From Plasmodiophora brassicae (Eukaryota; Endomyxa: Phytomyxea; Phytomyxea; Plasmodiophorida), in the NCBI GenBank assembly GCA_036867785.1, contig CP145423.1, forward strand, positions 124,001 through 188,000: DNA of 64,000 nucleotides. The letters are read 5' to 3'. This document shows positions 56,301-64,000 of this stretch, piece after piece. A program made the translations under genes and the position numbers. The first letter of the stretch is position 1, and each line of letters starts with the position of its first letter. The notes under the pieces were generated by a model, which did no database searches, was not told where the DNA came from, and saw only the letters and a list, made by a program, of their open reading frames with translations.

Positions 56301-56688
56301 AACAGAAGGCGTCTGGTTGCGCAATGTGCTGGACGAACTAGGTTTTCCACAAGCTCAGCCTACACCTCTACACGTAGACAATCAGGGGGCGATCGCGTTC
56401 GCCAACAGCGAAATCAACCACAGCAAGATGAAACATCTCGCGCTCAAGGACCACTTCGTCAGAGAACTGGTGGCATCCAACCAGATCAAGGTGCACTACG
56501 TCCGCTCGTGCGAGAACCTCGCCGACATCTTCACGAAACCGCTCGGAAAGCACAAGTTCGTAGAATTCCGTGCGGCCCTCAAGTGCGTACCGCATCCCCA
56601 CATGAACTTGGACTCTCAGGTCGAGGGGGGGAATCGGGACACTGGTGCGACCTCGAGTCCGCAGAGTGCCTTAGATCAGCAATCATAG
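53032..56688 (+). CDS. pol: retrotransposon Pol: protease, integrase, RT, RNase H
   Basis: One long frame of 1218 residues overlapping gag. The aspartic protease (about 53260-53540) has ALIDSGATNDFIHSDF and IILGMTWLSRHNPSINW, the gypsy RVP form. The integrase has the HHRLGH...CEGC zinc site (about 53790-53905) and the catalytic core with ITFTEFATRMKF, FGDNDGVF and the GVSERGHLTLMDSGRAML stretch, as in copia. RT: CRWVYKRKI, AEQMDVMTAFLNAHL, LLRSIYGLKQAPREW and the active site VGVYVDDIPIVG (about 55610-55645). RNase H: GYSDSDWGGDLDTRRSTSGC and ALSSCEAETVA (about 56130-56280). All expected domains are present. Confidence 0.93.
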   Translation: MSRVLSRASAGKRLPAWLKSRSVATPTNTPVPSCNPDHFFPEPSMISASTNLVEHLDRVLSIDVSLQLDNGKTVQTTALIDSGATNDFIHSDFARAHNVPLTKKPAPVDLEVIDGRRLPKVALETAPVRLSIGNHSESIVLNVIDSPRFPIILGMTWLSRHNPSINWTHRTMEITRVAQDAAREQSEPKEAITALTLHDNGVFSQQPDPPPQDLSPPTRHERRSRARVDSGKVPYAVPLPGDWNQAQSLKRWHHRLGHRNLRDVILMANHDLTESMEILAQKVDRFCEGCAIAKAKERPFPSESKEKQWNVLERIDVDECGPLPVASLKGERYFITFTEFATRMKFTFLLHHKNQALTKFKELKTRIENRLEKSIKILFGDNDGVFINNEFKAFLQDNGIEWRSTVEYSSKQNGVSERGHLTLMDSGRAMLVHARLPKQFWGPAILTASQVHNLCPHPRDPSTTPHEMLSRSKPDIRYLRTFGCDAYGYVPSSQRTKLDPRAVKGIFIGYADHQKGYVLYHPSSGLIKVYRSVTFSEDSFGGRSADDALADPEEPESGYDSDYVPSGDEPAVEGAQSAAGPSEDPRPPTERARRLSRKPDRLGDPVHHAWIASLQPTNDDPIHHMWIGSTHQCDDDDNAALNADDPDTPNTYEDAMASPEAEFWTKAMADELKSLKQHKTWEAVERLPVGARPIGCRWVYKRKITKSSQIPPDTTWVLRHDPDGVTSYRYKARLCILGYRQRQGIDYTNTYAPVVRSDILRLVLALSVQDKEIIAEQMDVMTAFLNAHLTEEIYMDSPKGMKARTRFVKLLRSIYGLKQAPREWFKVIDAFLVNECGFQRAKSASCLYFKRGPTGRLVIVGVYVDDIPIVGHPELVQETKSALSKRFKMSDMGELQSVIGFDVDRQGRSVFLSQERYTKTILDTYGMAESRPVSTPADANLKLSTSLCPQNQADRELAALEGQRINYRAAVGHLMWLLHTRPDIAYAVNEVSRYVQDPGPAHFVALKRVFRYLNGTRNYGLLFEGGGETATPLLVGYSDSDWGGDLDTRRSTSGCVFLLNGCPVSFRSKKQTTVALSSCEAETVASTLAATEGVWLRNVLDELGFPQAQPTPLHVDNQGAIAFANSEINHSKMKHLALKDHFVRELVASNQIKVHYVRSCENLADIFTKPLGKHKFVEFRAALKCVPHPHMNLDSQVEGGNRDTGATSSPQSALDQQS

Positions 56689-56799
56689 GGCGCCTCCCAC
56701 ATATACCGCGCAACACTGCCGTACGGCGTCCGTGGCGCACCAATCATACATTCTGCTATCTGGCCTTGTCTGGTCTTGTCCGTGTCCTGCGTGTTAATT
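56632..56799 (+). repeat. 3' LTR (168 bp)
   Basis: Identical to the 5' LTR; preceded by a G-rich polypurine tract (GAGGGGGGG) and followed by the GCCTC target duplication at 56800-56804. Confidence 0.92.
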
Positions 56800-57112
56800 G
56801 CCTCGCCTTCGGTCTCACGAGCGTTGCCTTGTTCCAACAAGATGCATACACGTGCTGCAGGTCGTAGGTGGCACCATCTGCCAGGTTCACCATCATGTTC
56901 GTCACGCGCATCGCCAGCGGGCACATGAAGAACGTCAAGTTGGCAGCGTTCAGGACATGATTCGCACGCTCGGCTTGTCCATGCGTCATCACAGGCAAGG
57001 CCAGGGCGTTCATCGGGAACACTGGAGGATAAACGGCAAACGCACATCGTGAGATACATACTGCAAGCAGAAGCGCAACTAGCACAGCCATCGCTGACGA
57101 GCAAGGTTCCAA
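56800..57112 (-). pseudogene. 5' part of the unit-A secreted-protein gene, split by the LTR element
   Basis: Starts MAVLVALLLAVCISRCAFAV, a signal peptide, then YPPVFPMNALALPVMTHGQA, LNAANLTFFMCPLAMRVTNM and VNLADGATYDLQHVYASCWN. It breaks off at the element. Nearly the same residues open the intact gene at 60241 (YPPVFPTDALISPVMTHGQA, NLADGATYDLQHVYASCWN). The insertion lies in the stretch just after KATL, where the two copies differ most. The first five bases (56800-56804) are the right-hand target duplication. Confidence 0.85.
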
Positions 57113-57736
57113 ATACAGAGGCGCCTACGTTGTGTTTTGTGAGGACGATTGCGGAATGACGCGCGGATGCCGCGGCGGCAATCGCACAGCGAAACAGAAA
57201 AGAGCCGCGCAGTTGCGCGTCGAGACGGCGAGACCCGTTCCACCCGAGAGCCGAAAAAAGGGGGCCCAAACGAAGACTCGGTACGTAGCTCACGGACCGA
57301 GCCACCGAGGTTCGACGCGCTGACAAACAGGTTGCCCTTGCACGGTACTGGCATGCGACGCCCTCCCAGGGGACGTGGCGGTGAGTGCGAACCTCGCGAC
57401 CTGCTTCGGCGTACCGCGTACCTACAGGGCGCGTTCAACGATGCCTGGCCGCTGTCCGTACTACCTTCGGCATCAATCGCGTTCAGTTGCAGCACACTCG
57501 AGTCTGCGAGACCAGAGTGCCAGAGAGAGACGGAAGTCAGCTTTAACGCCGTGGACGCCAGTAGGCGCCCATAAGAGATGTCGTAACGTTTTCTATATAC
57601 GTACAACACCCAGCCTAGGGATCGGAGGCCATAGCTGGACGATTGAACAGAAGTAACTATGGCCGGAAACAGAAAATCGCAAACCATGATCGGTGTCGAC
57701 GTTGCCGATGGCCAGAAAGGGTGGTTGAAAGCACCG
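57113..57736. repeat. upstream block of unit A, copy 1 (duplicated at about 60242-60850)
   Basis: Non-coding or weakly coding sequence related to 60242-60850. Shared landmarks include GTTGCAGCACACTC, GAGACCAGAG, the AAAAAGGGGGCC/AAAAAGGGGGGCC motif and CAAACCATGA(T)CGGTG. Copies are diverged but collinear. Several short open frames occur with no convincing exon structure, though a 5' exon of unit A cannot be excluded. Confidence 0.6.
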
Positions 57737-58388
57737 TTATAACATCGTAACGACACCGCCGTTCGCCTGATACGTGTCGGTACGTGCCTGCACCAGCTGA
57801 CGACTGTCACCTGCTGCAGAATCGTCTAACGCCACGTGCCTGAGGCTCACCCGCACCGGATACGCTTTGCGAGAGGTTGGTGGCTTCGCGCTACATCTGG
57901 TATTCATATTCGGGCGCGTTCTTATCGCGTCCCGGGACGTGCATGAGCAACCCGACGGCCGATGCCAGCTGCATGAGTGCGATTCATATTGGCGAGGTAC
58001 CTGGCGGCGCTCAGCAGAGCGCACTGAGTCTGAAGCTCCATCTTGACGAGGTTACCTGGACCCGTTGGGTACATCGTCTTCCTGTTGATATTTCATATAT
58101 TTTATAGCTTATTGGGGTTTCGCGCTTTTCACCAAGGTGCCTTCCTCCTTCTATGGGATGCGTAAACCGATTTATGGCAAGGCAACTGACAGCGTTCACC
58201 AAGAGGCGGCCTGCAGCGTGCAGTTCAGCACTGTCGCAGTTGTGCGGATTCGGCCAGTCATCAGTGCGTTTTGCTTCCACAAGGGAGCCTGGGGACGGAG
58301 CATCGCGACAGGGGGACCTGGGCGCCGTCCCACGGAGCGCTCCCGAGCAATGTGACATTAGGAGCGTGTCGCGGTAGTCGACTGACAT
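57737..58388 (-). repeat. unit B, copy 2 (partial)
   Basis: Minus-strand frames VDYRDTLLMSHCSGALRGTA and YPVRVSLRHVALDDSAAGDS correspond to unit B at 49896-50182. At the DNA level GTTTTGCTTCCACAAGGGAG parallels GTGTTGCTTCCACAGGAGAA of copy 1. The upstream half of the copy-1 unit is not found here, because the unit-A frame with its chromodomain tail ends at 58466. Probably a partial or decayed copy. Confidence 0.5.
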
Positions 58389-58465
58389 CGACTCCGTAGG
58401 GAGGACGTTTATTTGTGGACGCTGCAGTCTGGGCCATGACAGTTATAGTCCCGGTCACGCGGTGA

Positions 58466-58825
58466 TTACCGCCTGCGGAGCCGCGGTCCTGCCTTGTACG
58501 GGTATTTCTTATGGAACTCAGAAATGGCGCGATCCAGGCTGCCGGTGCCATGAAGGTGCCGAACGGGCTCCCATGTGCGTGCAGATGGGGGGTAACCCTC
58601 CCAGTCCACCAGATAATGTAGCGAGTTGCGGATGTAGCGGGAATCCAATATGTCGCGAACCACGTACAACGGCTCCTCCTCACCTTCGATGACTAAGGGA
58701 GGAGGAGGCGGTTGCGCGCGCCCCGGAATTACGTTTGGAACGTGTGGTTCGAACAGGAAGACATGACCAACGTCATGAATCTTCATGGCAGGGGGCAATT
58801 CGCGTTGAACGGCAACGGGGTTGAC
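58466..58825 (-). mobile_element. Ty3/gypsy integrase tail with chromodomain (fragment)
   Basis: About 119 residues resembling the end of chromovirus integrases: the VFHVSLLEPY-type motif is seen as VGHVFLFEPHVP, then IPGRAQPPPPPLVIEGEEE and the chromodomain with EFHKKYP at its end. Only this terminal fragment is present; no LTR or other part of a Ty3 element was noticed nearby. It is absent from the sister copy, so it arrived after the duplication or was lost there. Confidence 0.75.
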
Positions 58826-60241
58826 GATGCGGCCGATGCGTAATGCTTGAGCACCTACACGCTTCCTAGTTTCTCTACTGGTTGGCGGATCGGCTGTAAA
58901 CGACTGACTGCTAGACGCAGCACTCGCCGGGCGTTTCTTTGAGGTTGATGCCATCCCTGTTGCGGTACTCGCCCGATCTCGATTCGCAGCCGCCACCGCC
59001 GCCGGGGCCATTGAAGGAGCAGTCAATGCCCGAGCTTGCTCAGATAGACCCAATAATGCTTGAACAGCAACATGCACCGTAGTTTCTCCGCTGGTTGGCG
59101 GATCGGCTGTAGACGACTGCCTGCTAGACGCAGCACTCGACGGGCGTCGCTTTGAGATTGATGCCATCCTTGTTGCGGTACTCGCCCGATCTCGATTCGC
59201 AGCCGCCACCGTCGCCGGAGGCATTGAAGGAGCAGTCAACGCCCGAGCTTGCTCAGATAGACCCAGTAATGCTTGAACAGCAACATGGACCGTAGTTTCT
59301 CCACTGGTTGGTGGATTGGCTGTGGACGACTGCCTGCTAGACGCAGCACTCGCCGGGCGTCGCTTTGAAGTTGATGCCATCCTTGTTGCGGTACTCGCCC
59401 GAGGTCGATTCGCAGCCGCCCCCGTAGTCAAGCAAATTGCCGGAGTTTGAAGCAGAATCGAACATACTTGAGCAATACCATCCAAATATAACTGAGCAAT
59501 TGCACCCGTCAGAGTTCGTCCGCTGGTCGCGATGGCTCGTAGGGTGCTCGATACGGTAGCCACGTGGTCTCGGTTGCCAGCGGCCGAGACATCACCCCCC
59601 ACCGACAAAGCTCCATCCGCAGCCGAACAGTGCACAATCGTACAGATGTGATTGACGACGCGTTCGAGACGCAGGTTTCGGAAGCAAGGTCCGTTGGAGT
59701 CGGAGGTCAACAGGACTCGCCCTGATTTGTGTACAGTGAACGGAGGCGCGAACGACGTAATGAAACGTGATACCCCGTCCTTGCAGATCCAGATCGCCTT
59801 CATCACCTCAATATCAGCCCACGGGCGGATCGACTCAGGCATCCGGCCCTGCCGCATGCTGTCTACGACCAAGTCGGCGTTCTTGATAATTTTCATCAGA
59901 TCGAGGTTCACAATTGCATAAGTGAACTGATCAGGAATCGGGCCTGAACGCTCCAACAACGGCGTCTTGAGAGTTGCTTTGTTCCAACAAGATGCATACA
60001 CGTGCTGCAGGTCGTAGGTGGCACCGTCAGCCAGGTTAACCATCATGTTCGTCACTCGTCCCGCCAGTGGGCACCTGAAGAGCGTCAAGTTGGCAACGTT
60101 TAGAACCTCATTGGCATGCTCGGCTTGTCCATGCGTCATCACAGGCGAGATCAGCGCGTCCGTCGGAAACACTGGAGGATACACGGCCAGTGCACAGCAC
60201 GAGATGCATACTGCAGCCAGGATCGCAACTAGCACTGTCAT
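58466..60241 (-). CDS. unit-A secreted-type protein with a Ty3-type chromodomain tail
   Basis: A single open frame of 591 residues. A signal peptide (MTVLVAILAAVCISCCALAV) is followed by a Cys-containing domain of about 220 residues (VYPPVFPTDALISPVMTHG, LADGATYDLQHVYASCWNKA, IPDQFTYAIVNLDLMKIIKN, GPCFRNLRLERVVNHICTIV). Then come two and a half 71-residue repeats (RASTATRMASISKRRPSSA, GLSEQARALTAPSMAPA) and a C-terminal tail from about residue 473. That tail has KIHDVGHVFLFEPHVPNVIP and the chromodomain YVVRDILDSRYIRNSLHYLV, DWEGYPPSARTWEP, as at the end of Ty3/gypsy integrases. Secretion signal and chromodomain in one frame is contradictory, since chromodomains bind nuclear histones. The family of the N-terminal domain is unknown. 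Homologous to the split gene at 50728-57112. Confidence 0.7.
   Translation of the reverse strand: MTVLVAILAAVCISCCALAVYPPVFPTDALISPVMTHGQAEHANEVLNVANLTLFRCPLAGRVTNMMVNLADGATYDLQHVYASCWNKATLKTPLLERSGPIPDQFTYAIVNLDLMKIIKNADLVVDSMRQGRMPESIRPWADIEVMKAIWICKDGVSRFITSFAPPFTVHKSGRVLLTSDSNGPCFRNLRLERVVNHICTIVHCSAADGALSVGGDVSAAGNRDHVATVSSTLRAIATSGRTLTGAIAQLYLDGIAQVCSILLQTPAICLTTGAAANRPRASTATRMASTSKRRPASAASSRQSSTANPPTSGETTVHVAVQALLGLSEQARALTAPSMPPATVAAANRDRASTATRMASISKRRPSSAASSRQSSTADPPTSGETTVHVAVQALLGLSEQARALTAPSMAPAAVAAANRDRASTATGMASTSKKRPASAASSSQSFTADPPTSRETRKRVGAQALRIGRIVNPVAVQRELPPAMKIHDVGHVFLFEPHVPNVIPGRAQPPPPPLVIEGEEEPLYVVRDILDSRYIRNSLHYLVDWEGYPPSARTWEPVRHLHGTGSLDRAISEFHKKYPYKAGPRLRRR
58881..59425. 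repeat. 213-bp tandem repeats within the unit-A gene
   Basis: Units at 58881-59093 and 59094-59306, plus a partial third from 59307. Each opens GTTGGYGGATYGGCTGT on the plus strand. 213 bp is 71 codons, so the reading frame is kept. The two full units are about 90% identical by eye. The sister gene has a single unit (50800-51000). Confidence 0.88.
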
Positions 60242-61190
60242 CGCTGACGAACAAGGTTCCAGTACCTACAGGGATCGCCTGCGGTCGACAACGTCGCCTA
60301 CTGAGGAGGAATGGCGTGCGGATGCCGCGGCTGCAGTCGCGCAGTTCCTTGTCGAAAACGGAGTTTGGAAAAAGGGGGGCCGAGCCGACGAAGACTCGGG
60401 ACACTCAGTAACTCGCGGATCGAGGCTCGATGCGTCGCCAGCGATTCGCTTACAAGTACGACGACACATGAGAGTTTACCAGGACACGCGTGCGATACCC
60501 TCCGGTTCCAACACAGGCACGTAGCGGTGAGGGCGAACCGTGAGATGCCCGTATAGGGCGCGTTTTCGACGACGCGATCCCCGATATGCCGCACCACTTG
60601 GCGGCTGCTCGTACTACCGTCTGCATCATCCGCATCCTGTTGCAGCACACTCAAGGACGTGAGACCAGAGGGTCAGGAATAGTCGGAAGGCAGGTTGAAC
60701 GCCAAGGACGCCCAGATGAGGGAGGTGATCGACACGATTGAACAGAAGGAGCAGTTGTCAGAAACAGAAAGCTCATCATCAAACCATGACGGTGCCGACT
60801 TTGCTGACGACCAACCACGACACGCGGAATGGAGCGTAAACGACACCTCGTGACTCTGTTCGCATGACGAATGCCTGTGGCTGCTCCAGCTGGCTTTTCT
60901 GCATTGTCCCCTTCGATCACCTGTCGATTGGCCAAGGCCACGTGCCTGGGGATCACCCGCATTGTTTGTGCTTATCCTCAAAGTCTCTCGTCGGTGGATG
61001 CGATTTGCACGAAACGGGTGCTGTCCAGCCTCGAGGTTCGCGTTCCCGGCGATGAACTCCTGCAGGAGCCCTGCGAGCAGCCTGCATGGTTCCTGCGGTA
61101 TAGAAGGTCAGTGCGACGTCGCTGGCTGGAAGGTTCTGGGTACACTTCGCCCAGTAACTTTATATGACATATACGCCAGAACGATCTGGA
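60242..61190. repeat. upstream block of unit A copy 2 and a third partial unit B
   Basis: 60242-60850 parallels 57113-57736 (CACACTCAAGGACGTGAGAC, GAACGCCAAGGACGCC). 60880-61000 parallels 57790-57870 (GCCACGTGCCTGGGGATCAC versus GCCACGTGCCTGAGGCTCAC), with minus-strand frame MRVIPRHVALANRQVIEGD like YPVRVSLRHVALDDSAAGD. So at least part of unit B exists a third time, pointing to tandem duplication. No independent gene is supported here; the end near 61161 (TATATG) may be promoter for the chitin synthase. Confidence 0.55.
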
Positions 61191-61198
61191 CATGCATT

Positions 61199-63834
61199 AT
61201 GTTACGACGAGGGGCGCCCCCGCGCCTCAGTGGGACGGGTGGACAAGGCGGATTCTCGTTCAACGATGGTCGTTGGGATCGCCGATGGGCGAGCGGGGAG
61301 CGCTCATTCGACGATGACGATGGTCATCGATCCGTTAGCGGTGCGTTACGTGCCTGTGCCGGGACGCCCGTTCGACCCCGTTAAACCATCGGAGACCTGT
61401 ACGAGGTCCGGCGTGTTGCGTTCCGTTGCCTGGCTCGCGCCCACGTCCAGGACAGGTACACGCCGGTCTGCGGCCCAGCGGAATCGTTCAACGGGTCATA
61501 TCTGTTGAACTCAACCTTGAAACGACGGACGATCGACACGATGGTCGCCGTCACGATGTACAACGAGGAGCCCAAGGACCTCGAGCGGACCCTCAAAGGG
61601 CTGTGCCGGAACCTCGACGCGTTCGTCGGGCAGTTAGGGGAGCACGCGTGGCGCCGGTTCCAGGTCGTGATCGTGTCCGACGGTCGGCGCCAGTGCCACC
61701 CGAAAACGTTGGAGTACCTGCAGCTGCTGGGCGCATTCAACCAGGCAGTGATGGACGACGCCCTGGAGGTCTACATTAGGGCGCCGTGTCATAGATGGCG
61801 GTAGCTGACGCAGCCCCGCAGGCGTCCACTGACATCACGATGCACCTGTTCGAGACGACGGCGATCCTGTCGGACAGCCTGACGGCGTACCACAACCCGT
61901 TGCAGATCGTGTTCGTCCTGAAGGAGGACAACGGCGGCAAGCTCGACTCGCACCGATGGTTCTTCAACGCGCTCGCCGCCCAGGTGCGCCCAACGTACAC
62001 GTTCCTCGTCGATGTTGGCACGAAACCCGACCCGACCGCTGTCTGGAAACTGTATGGCGCCGCGTTTCTGTTTCCAGTACGGGTTGGGAAGTCACGAACG
62101 GTAGGTACGAGGAGATGGAGTCGGATGAGCGGATTGGCGGGTGCTGTGGGGCGATAGGAACGATTGGCAGCGTTCACGTCAATCCGTTCGTCGCCGCGCA
62201 GCATTTCGAGTACATCGTGTCGACGGTGCTGGACAAGGCCATGGAGAGCGTCTTCGGGTTCATCTCTGTCCTGCCCGGTGCGTTCAGCGCCTACAGGTTT
62301 GGGACCGCTGTTCATCGTTCCGCATCGTCTGACCTTGTGAAGGTATTCGGCAATCGAAGGCAAACCGCTGGCGACGTATTTCAAACTCCTTGAGTCTGAT
62401 CTGGGCGACCTGGGTCCGTTCCAAGGCAACCTGTACCTGGCCGAAGATCGTATCCTGTGCTTCGAGGTCCTCGCCAAGAAGGACTGCGCCTGGAAACTGT
62501 CCTACGTCAAGGGCGCGACGGCGTCCACCGATGTGCCCGACCGTCTGACGTCCCTAATCAAGCAGCGCCGCCGATGGTTGAACGGGTCACTGTTCGCCAC
62601 GGTCGGCGTGCTTCATAACCTGCCCAAGTTCCTACACGAGTCATCCCACAACCTATTCCGGAAGGTGATGGTGTAGGGAGCGCCTGCACACACAAACGTT
62701 GTTGCTGAACGGGGTCGACGTGCATGCAGGTCGCCATCTGTCTTCTGTTCGCGTTCTACGCTGGATCAACGGCACTATCGTGGTTCCTGATGGCTAACTT
62801 CTACCTGATGTTCGTGTTTGCCAGCGACCAGGTGTCGGACCTGTTCACAGCGCTGGGCACCATGTTCTGGTGCGTGGGGACCCAGACCCTGCCCAGGCAT
62901 TGATTGATTGGTTACTGGGCGTGCCCAGGTTGCTGACCATTGTCCAGCTGGTGATCGGCCTCGGGAACAAGCCCGACCAGATGGAATACATGTACTTCCT
63001 GTGTACGATCGGGTACGGCGTGTTCTTCTTCGTCACACTGGGCATGTCGATCCAGTACCTGGTCGGGCAGTCGCACGCCGTCTACCTGTCGCAGCAGCAG
63101 TACAACCTGGAATCGAAGGTCGCCGCTGTCATTACGGTCTCCGTCTACCTCGTCGGCGCCTTCCTCCACGGCGAGCTGTTCCCCGTCGTCTGCTCCATGA
63201 TCCAGTACTTCTTCATGCTACCCACCTTCCTCATCGCGTTCCCCATCTACTCCTTTTGCAACATTCGTTAGTCGACGGCATTGTTCTCCAACACAGTATC
63301 GCTGCTGACGTTGCCTGCTCAGATGACATCAGCTGGGGCACGAAAGGATGTACGTCCCAGATGACGGTACTTTGGGGAACGGGAACGCGTTAACAGCCAT
63401 CTGGTGCAGTGGAGACCGCGCAGGAGCGCGTCGTGCGGGCGACGAACCGGGCGGAACGGGAGGCGGCGGAGCGCAAAATGGAGCAGCGGCACCAGCACGT
63501 CCAGCAGACCAACACGCGGTTCCGCACGTTCCGGTCGTATCTGGTCCGTTGGGCGAACGTTCACTGCGCGCCGTGCGGACTGCGTTGTCCGGTGCTGACG
63601 TACAGTGCCGCACAGGTTATTGCGTGGGTCGGCAGCAACGTCGCGTTCATCGGCCTGGTGTCGACGTTCGGCCTGAACACGACCATGTACTTCACGGTGA
63701 CGTTCTACGTGTTCGGCTTCTTCAACGTGTTCCGGTTCGTCTTCAGCCTGATCTACATTGTTAAGTACCGGCTCGTGCAGTGCTGCCGCCGCCGTCGCCT
63801 GCCCGCCCACGATGCCGCCAGGCTGTCGGCATAG
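61199..63834 (+). CDS. CHS: chitin synthase, fungal division I type
   Basis: Nine exons: 61199-61340, 61395-61768, 61822-62051, 62105-62296, 62343-62670, 62730-62869, 62929-63266, 63323-63349, 63410-63834. All phases close, giving 731 residues. This plasma-membrane GT2 enzyme polymerises UDP-GlcNAc into chitin. Motifs in order: [61 protein letters not shown] (catalytic Asp region), [31 protein letters not shown] (EDR), [13 protein letters not shown] (QRRRW), a run of membrane spans, and [11 protein letters not shown]. The WGTKG motif is read across two introns around a 27-nt microexon. The N-terminus before the catalytic part is short (about 70 residues). The C-terminal cytosolic helix and further membrane spans end at [11 protein letters not shown]. 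Confidence 0.95.
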
Positions 63835-64000
63835 ACGCCGTGTGTCTGATGAAACGTGTATATGAGCTATGCGCTGCCGGGATGTATTCGTGATTAGTCA
63901 TCGGCAGAGGTACAGTCCCGCATGTGGTTCCGTTTCGGCGACGTCACCAGGCTGAAACAACGCGGCCGATGGTCATCCGTCCGTGTCAGGTTGACGACGA
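63835..64000. other. window end, no gene seen
   Basis: Downstream of chitin synthase; no clear poly(A) signal or new gene start is visible before the window ends. Confidence 0.5.

Larger units (their letters stand above)
51768..56799 (+). mobile_element. mosaic LTR retrotransposon (Ty1/copia order, Ty3-like Gag and protease)
   Basis: A 5032-bp element bounded by identical 168-bp LTRs and a GCCTC target duplication, inserted antisense into a unit-A gene. Parts in order are: LTR, a primer-binding site next to the LTR, a C-rich leader, gag, an overlapping pol, a purine tract at about 56622-56631, LTR. The pol order PR-INT-RT-RH is that of Ty1/copia, and INT, RT and RNase H are copia in sequence. 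Gag and protease look like Ty3/gypsy. The primer-binding site (51936-51949, GGTTTTGGGCCCAT) resembles the half-tRNA(iMet) site of Drosophila copia. It looks whole, with no obvious breaks, and is very young because the LTRs do not differ. Confidence 0.95.

Noticed and set aside
1-64000. rRNA genes, CRISPR arrays, bacterial operons or riboswitches
   Set aside because: None seen; spliced genes and nuclear tRNAs show this is eukaryotic nuclear DNA.

Overview
This window is nuclear DNA from a gene-dense, GC-rich eukaryotic microbe. Most genes are split by short introns of about 40-65 nt with GTANGT-like donors, CTAAC/CTGAC-like branch sites and YAG acceptors. The gene content suggests a zoosporic opisthokont such as a chytrid, rozellid or aphelid. 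There is a fungal-type (division I) chitin synthase with the QRRRW and WGTKG motifs, together with a nexin-dynein regulatory complex subunit (DRC4/GAS8) and a CEP350-like centriolar protein, so the organism should make both chitin and motile cilia. The DYW-type PPR protein is unusual for that group. The assignment is inference; no rRNA is present to settle it.

Layout. 1-2.6 kb: two serine tRNA genes (one with a 10-nt intron) and two head-to-head copies of a secreted His/Asp/Glu-rich protein. 2.7-16.1 kb: MED14, DRC4, a PHD-finger protein, a pRiA4b-ORF3/MYND fusion protein, a proline-rich protein and a PNS1/CTL-type transporter. 16.3-19.1 kb: an intronless PPR-DYW protein. 19.2-30.8 kb: a SMARCAL1/ZRANB3-like annealing helicase, Misato (MSTO1/DML1), several unrecognised small genes, a 336-bp inverted repeat, a plastid-type aldo-keto reductase and PTAR1. 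31-38.4 kb: a five-LIM protein, a cytochrome P450, a WD-like protein, a CREST/ceramidase-like membrane protein, SIL1 and a polytopic membrane protein. 38.7-45.6 kb: a 2137-residue CEP350-like protein. 45.8-49.9 kb: telomerase reverse transcriptase (TERT). 61.2-63.8 kb: a nine-exon chitin synthase.

49.9-61.2 kb is the accessory part. It is a tandem segmental duplication of an unrecognised secreted-protein locus. One copy is interrupted by a young LTR retrotransposon (51768-56799) with identical 168-bp LTRs and a 5-bp target duplication. The other copy carries 213-bp internal repeats and ends in a Ty3/gypsy-type integrase tail with a chromodomain. The retrotransposon is a mosaic: Gag and protease look like Ty3/gypsy, while integrase, reverse transcriptase and RNase H are Ty1/copia in type and order. 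I consider this the most interesting object in the window.

The genes form no operon or pathway. Adjacent genes are often divergent or closely convergent (gaps of 30-60 bp at 8942/8973 and 19097/19154), as expected for a compact protist or fungal genome. Exon joins given below were checked by hand for reading phase where exact borders are stated; elsewhere only the span is given.
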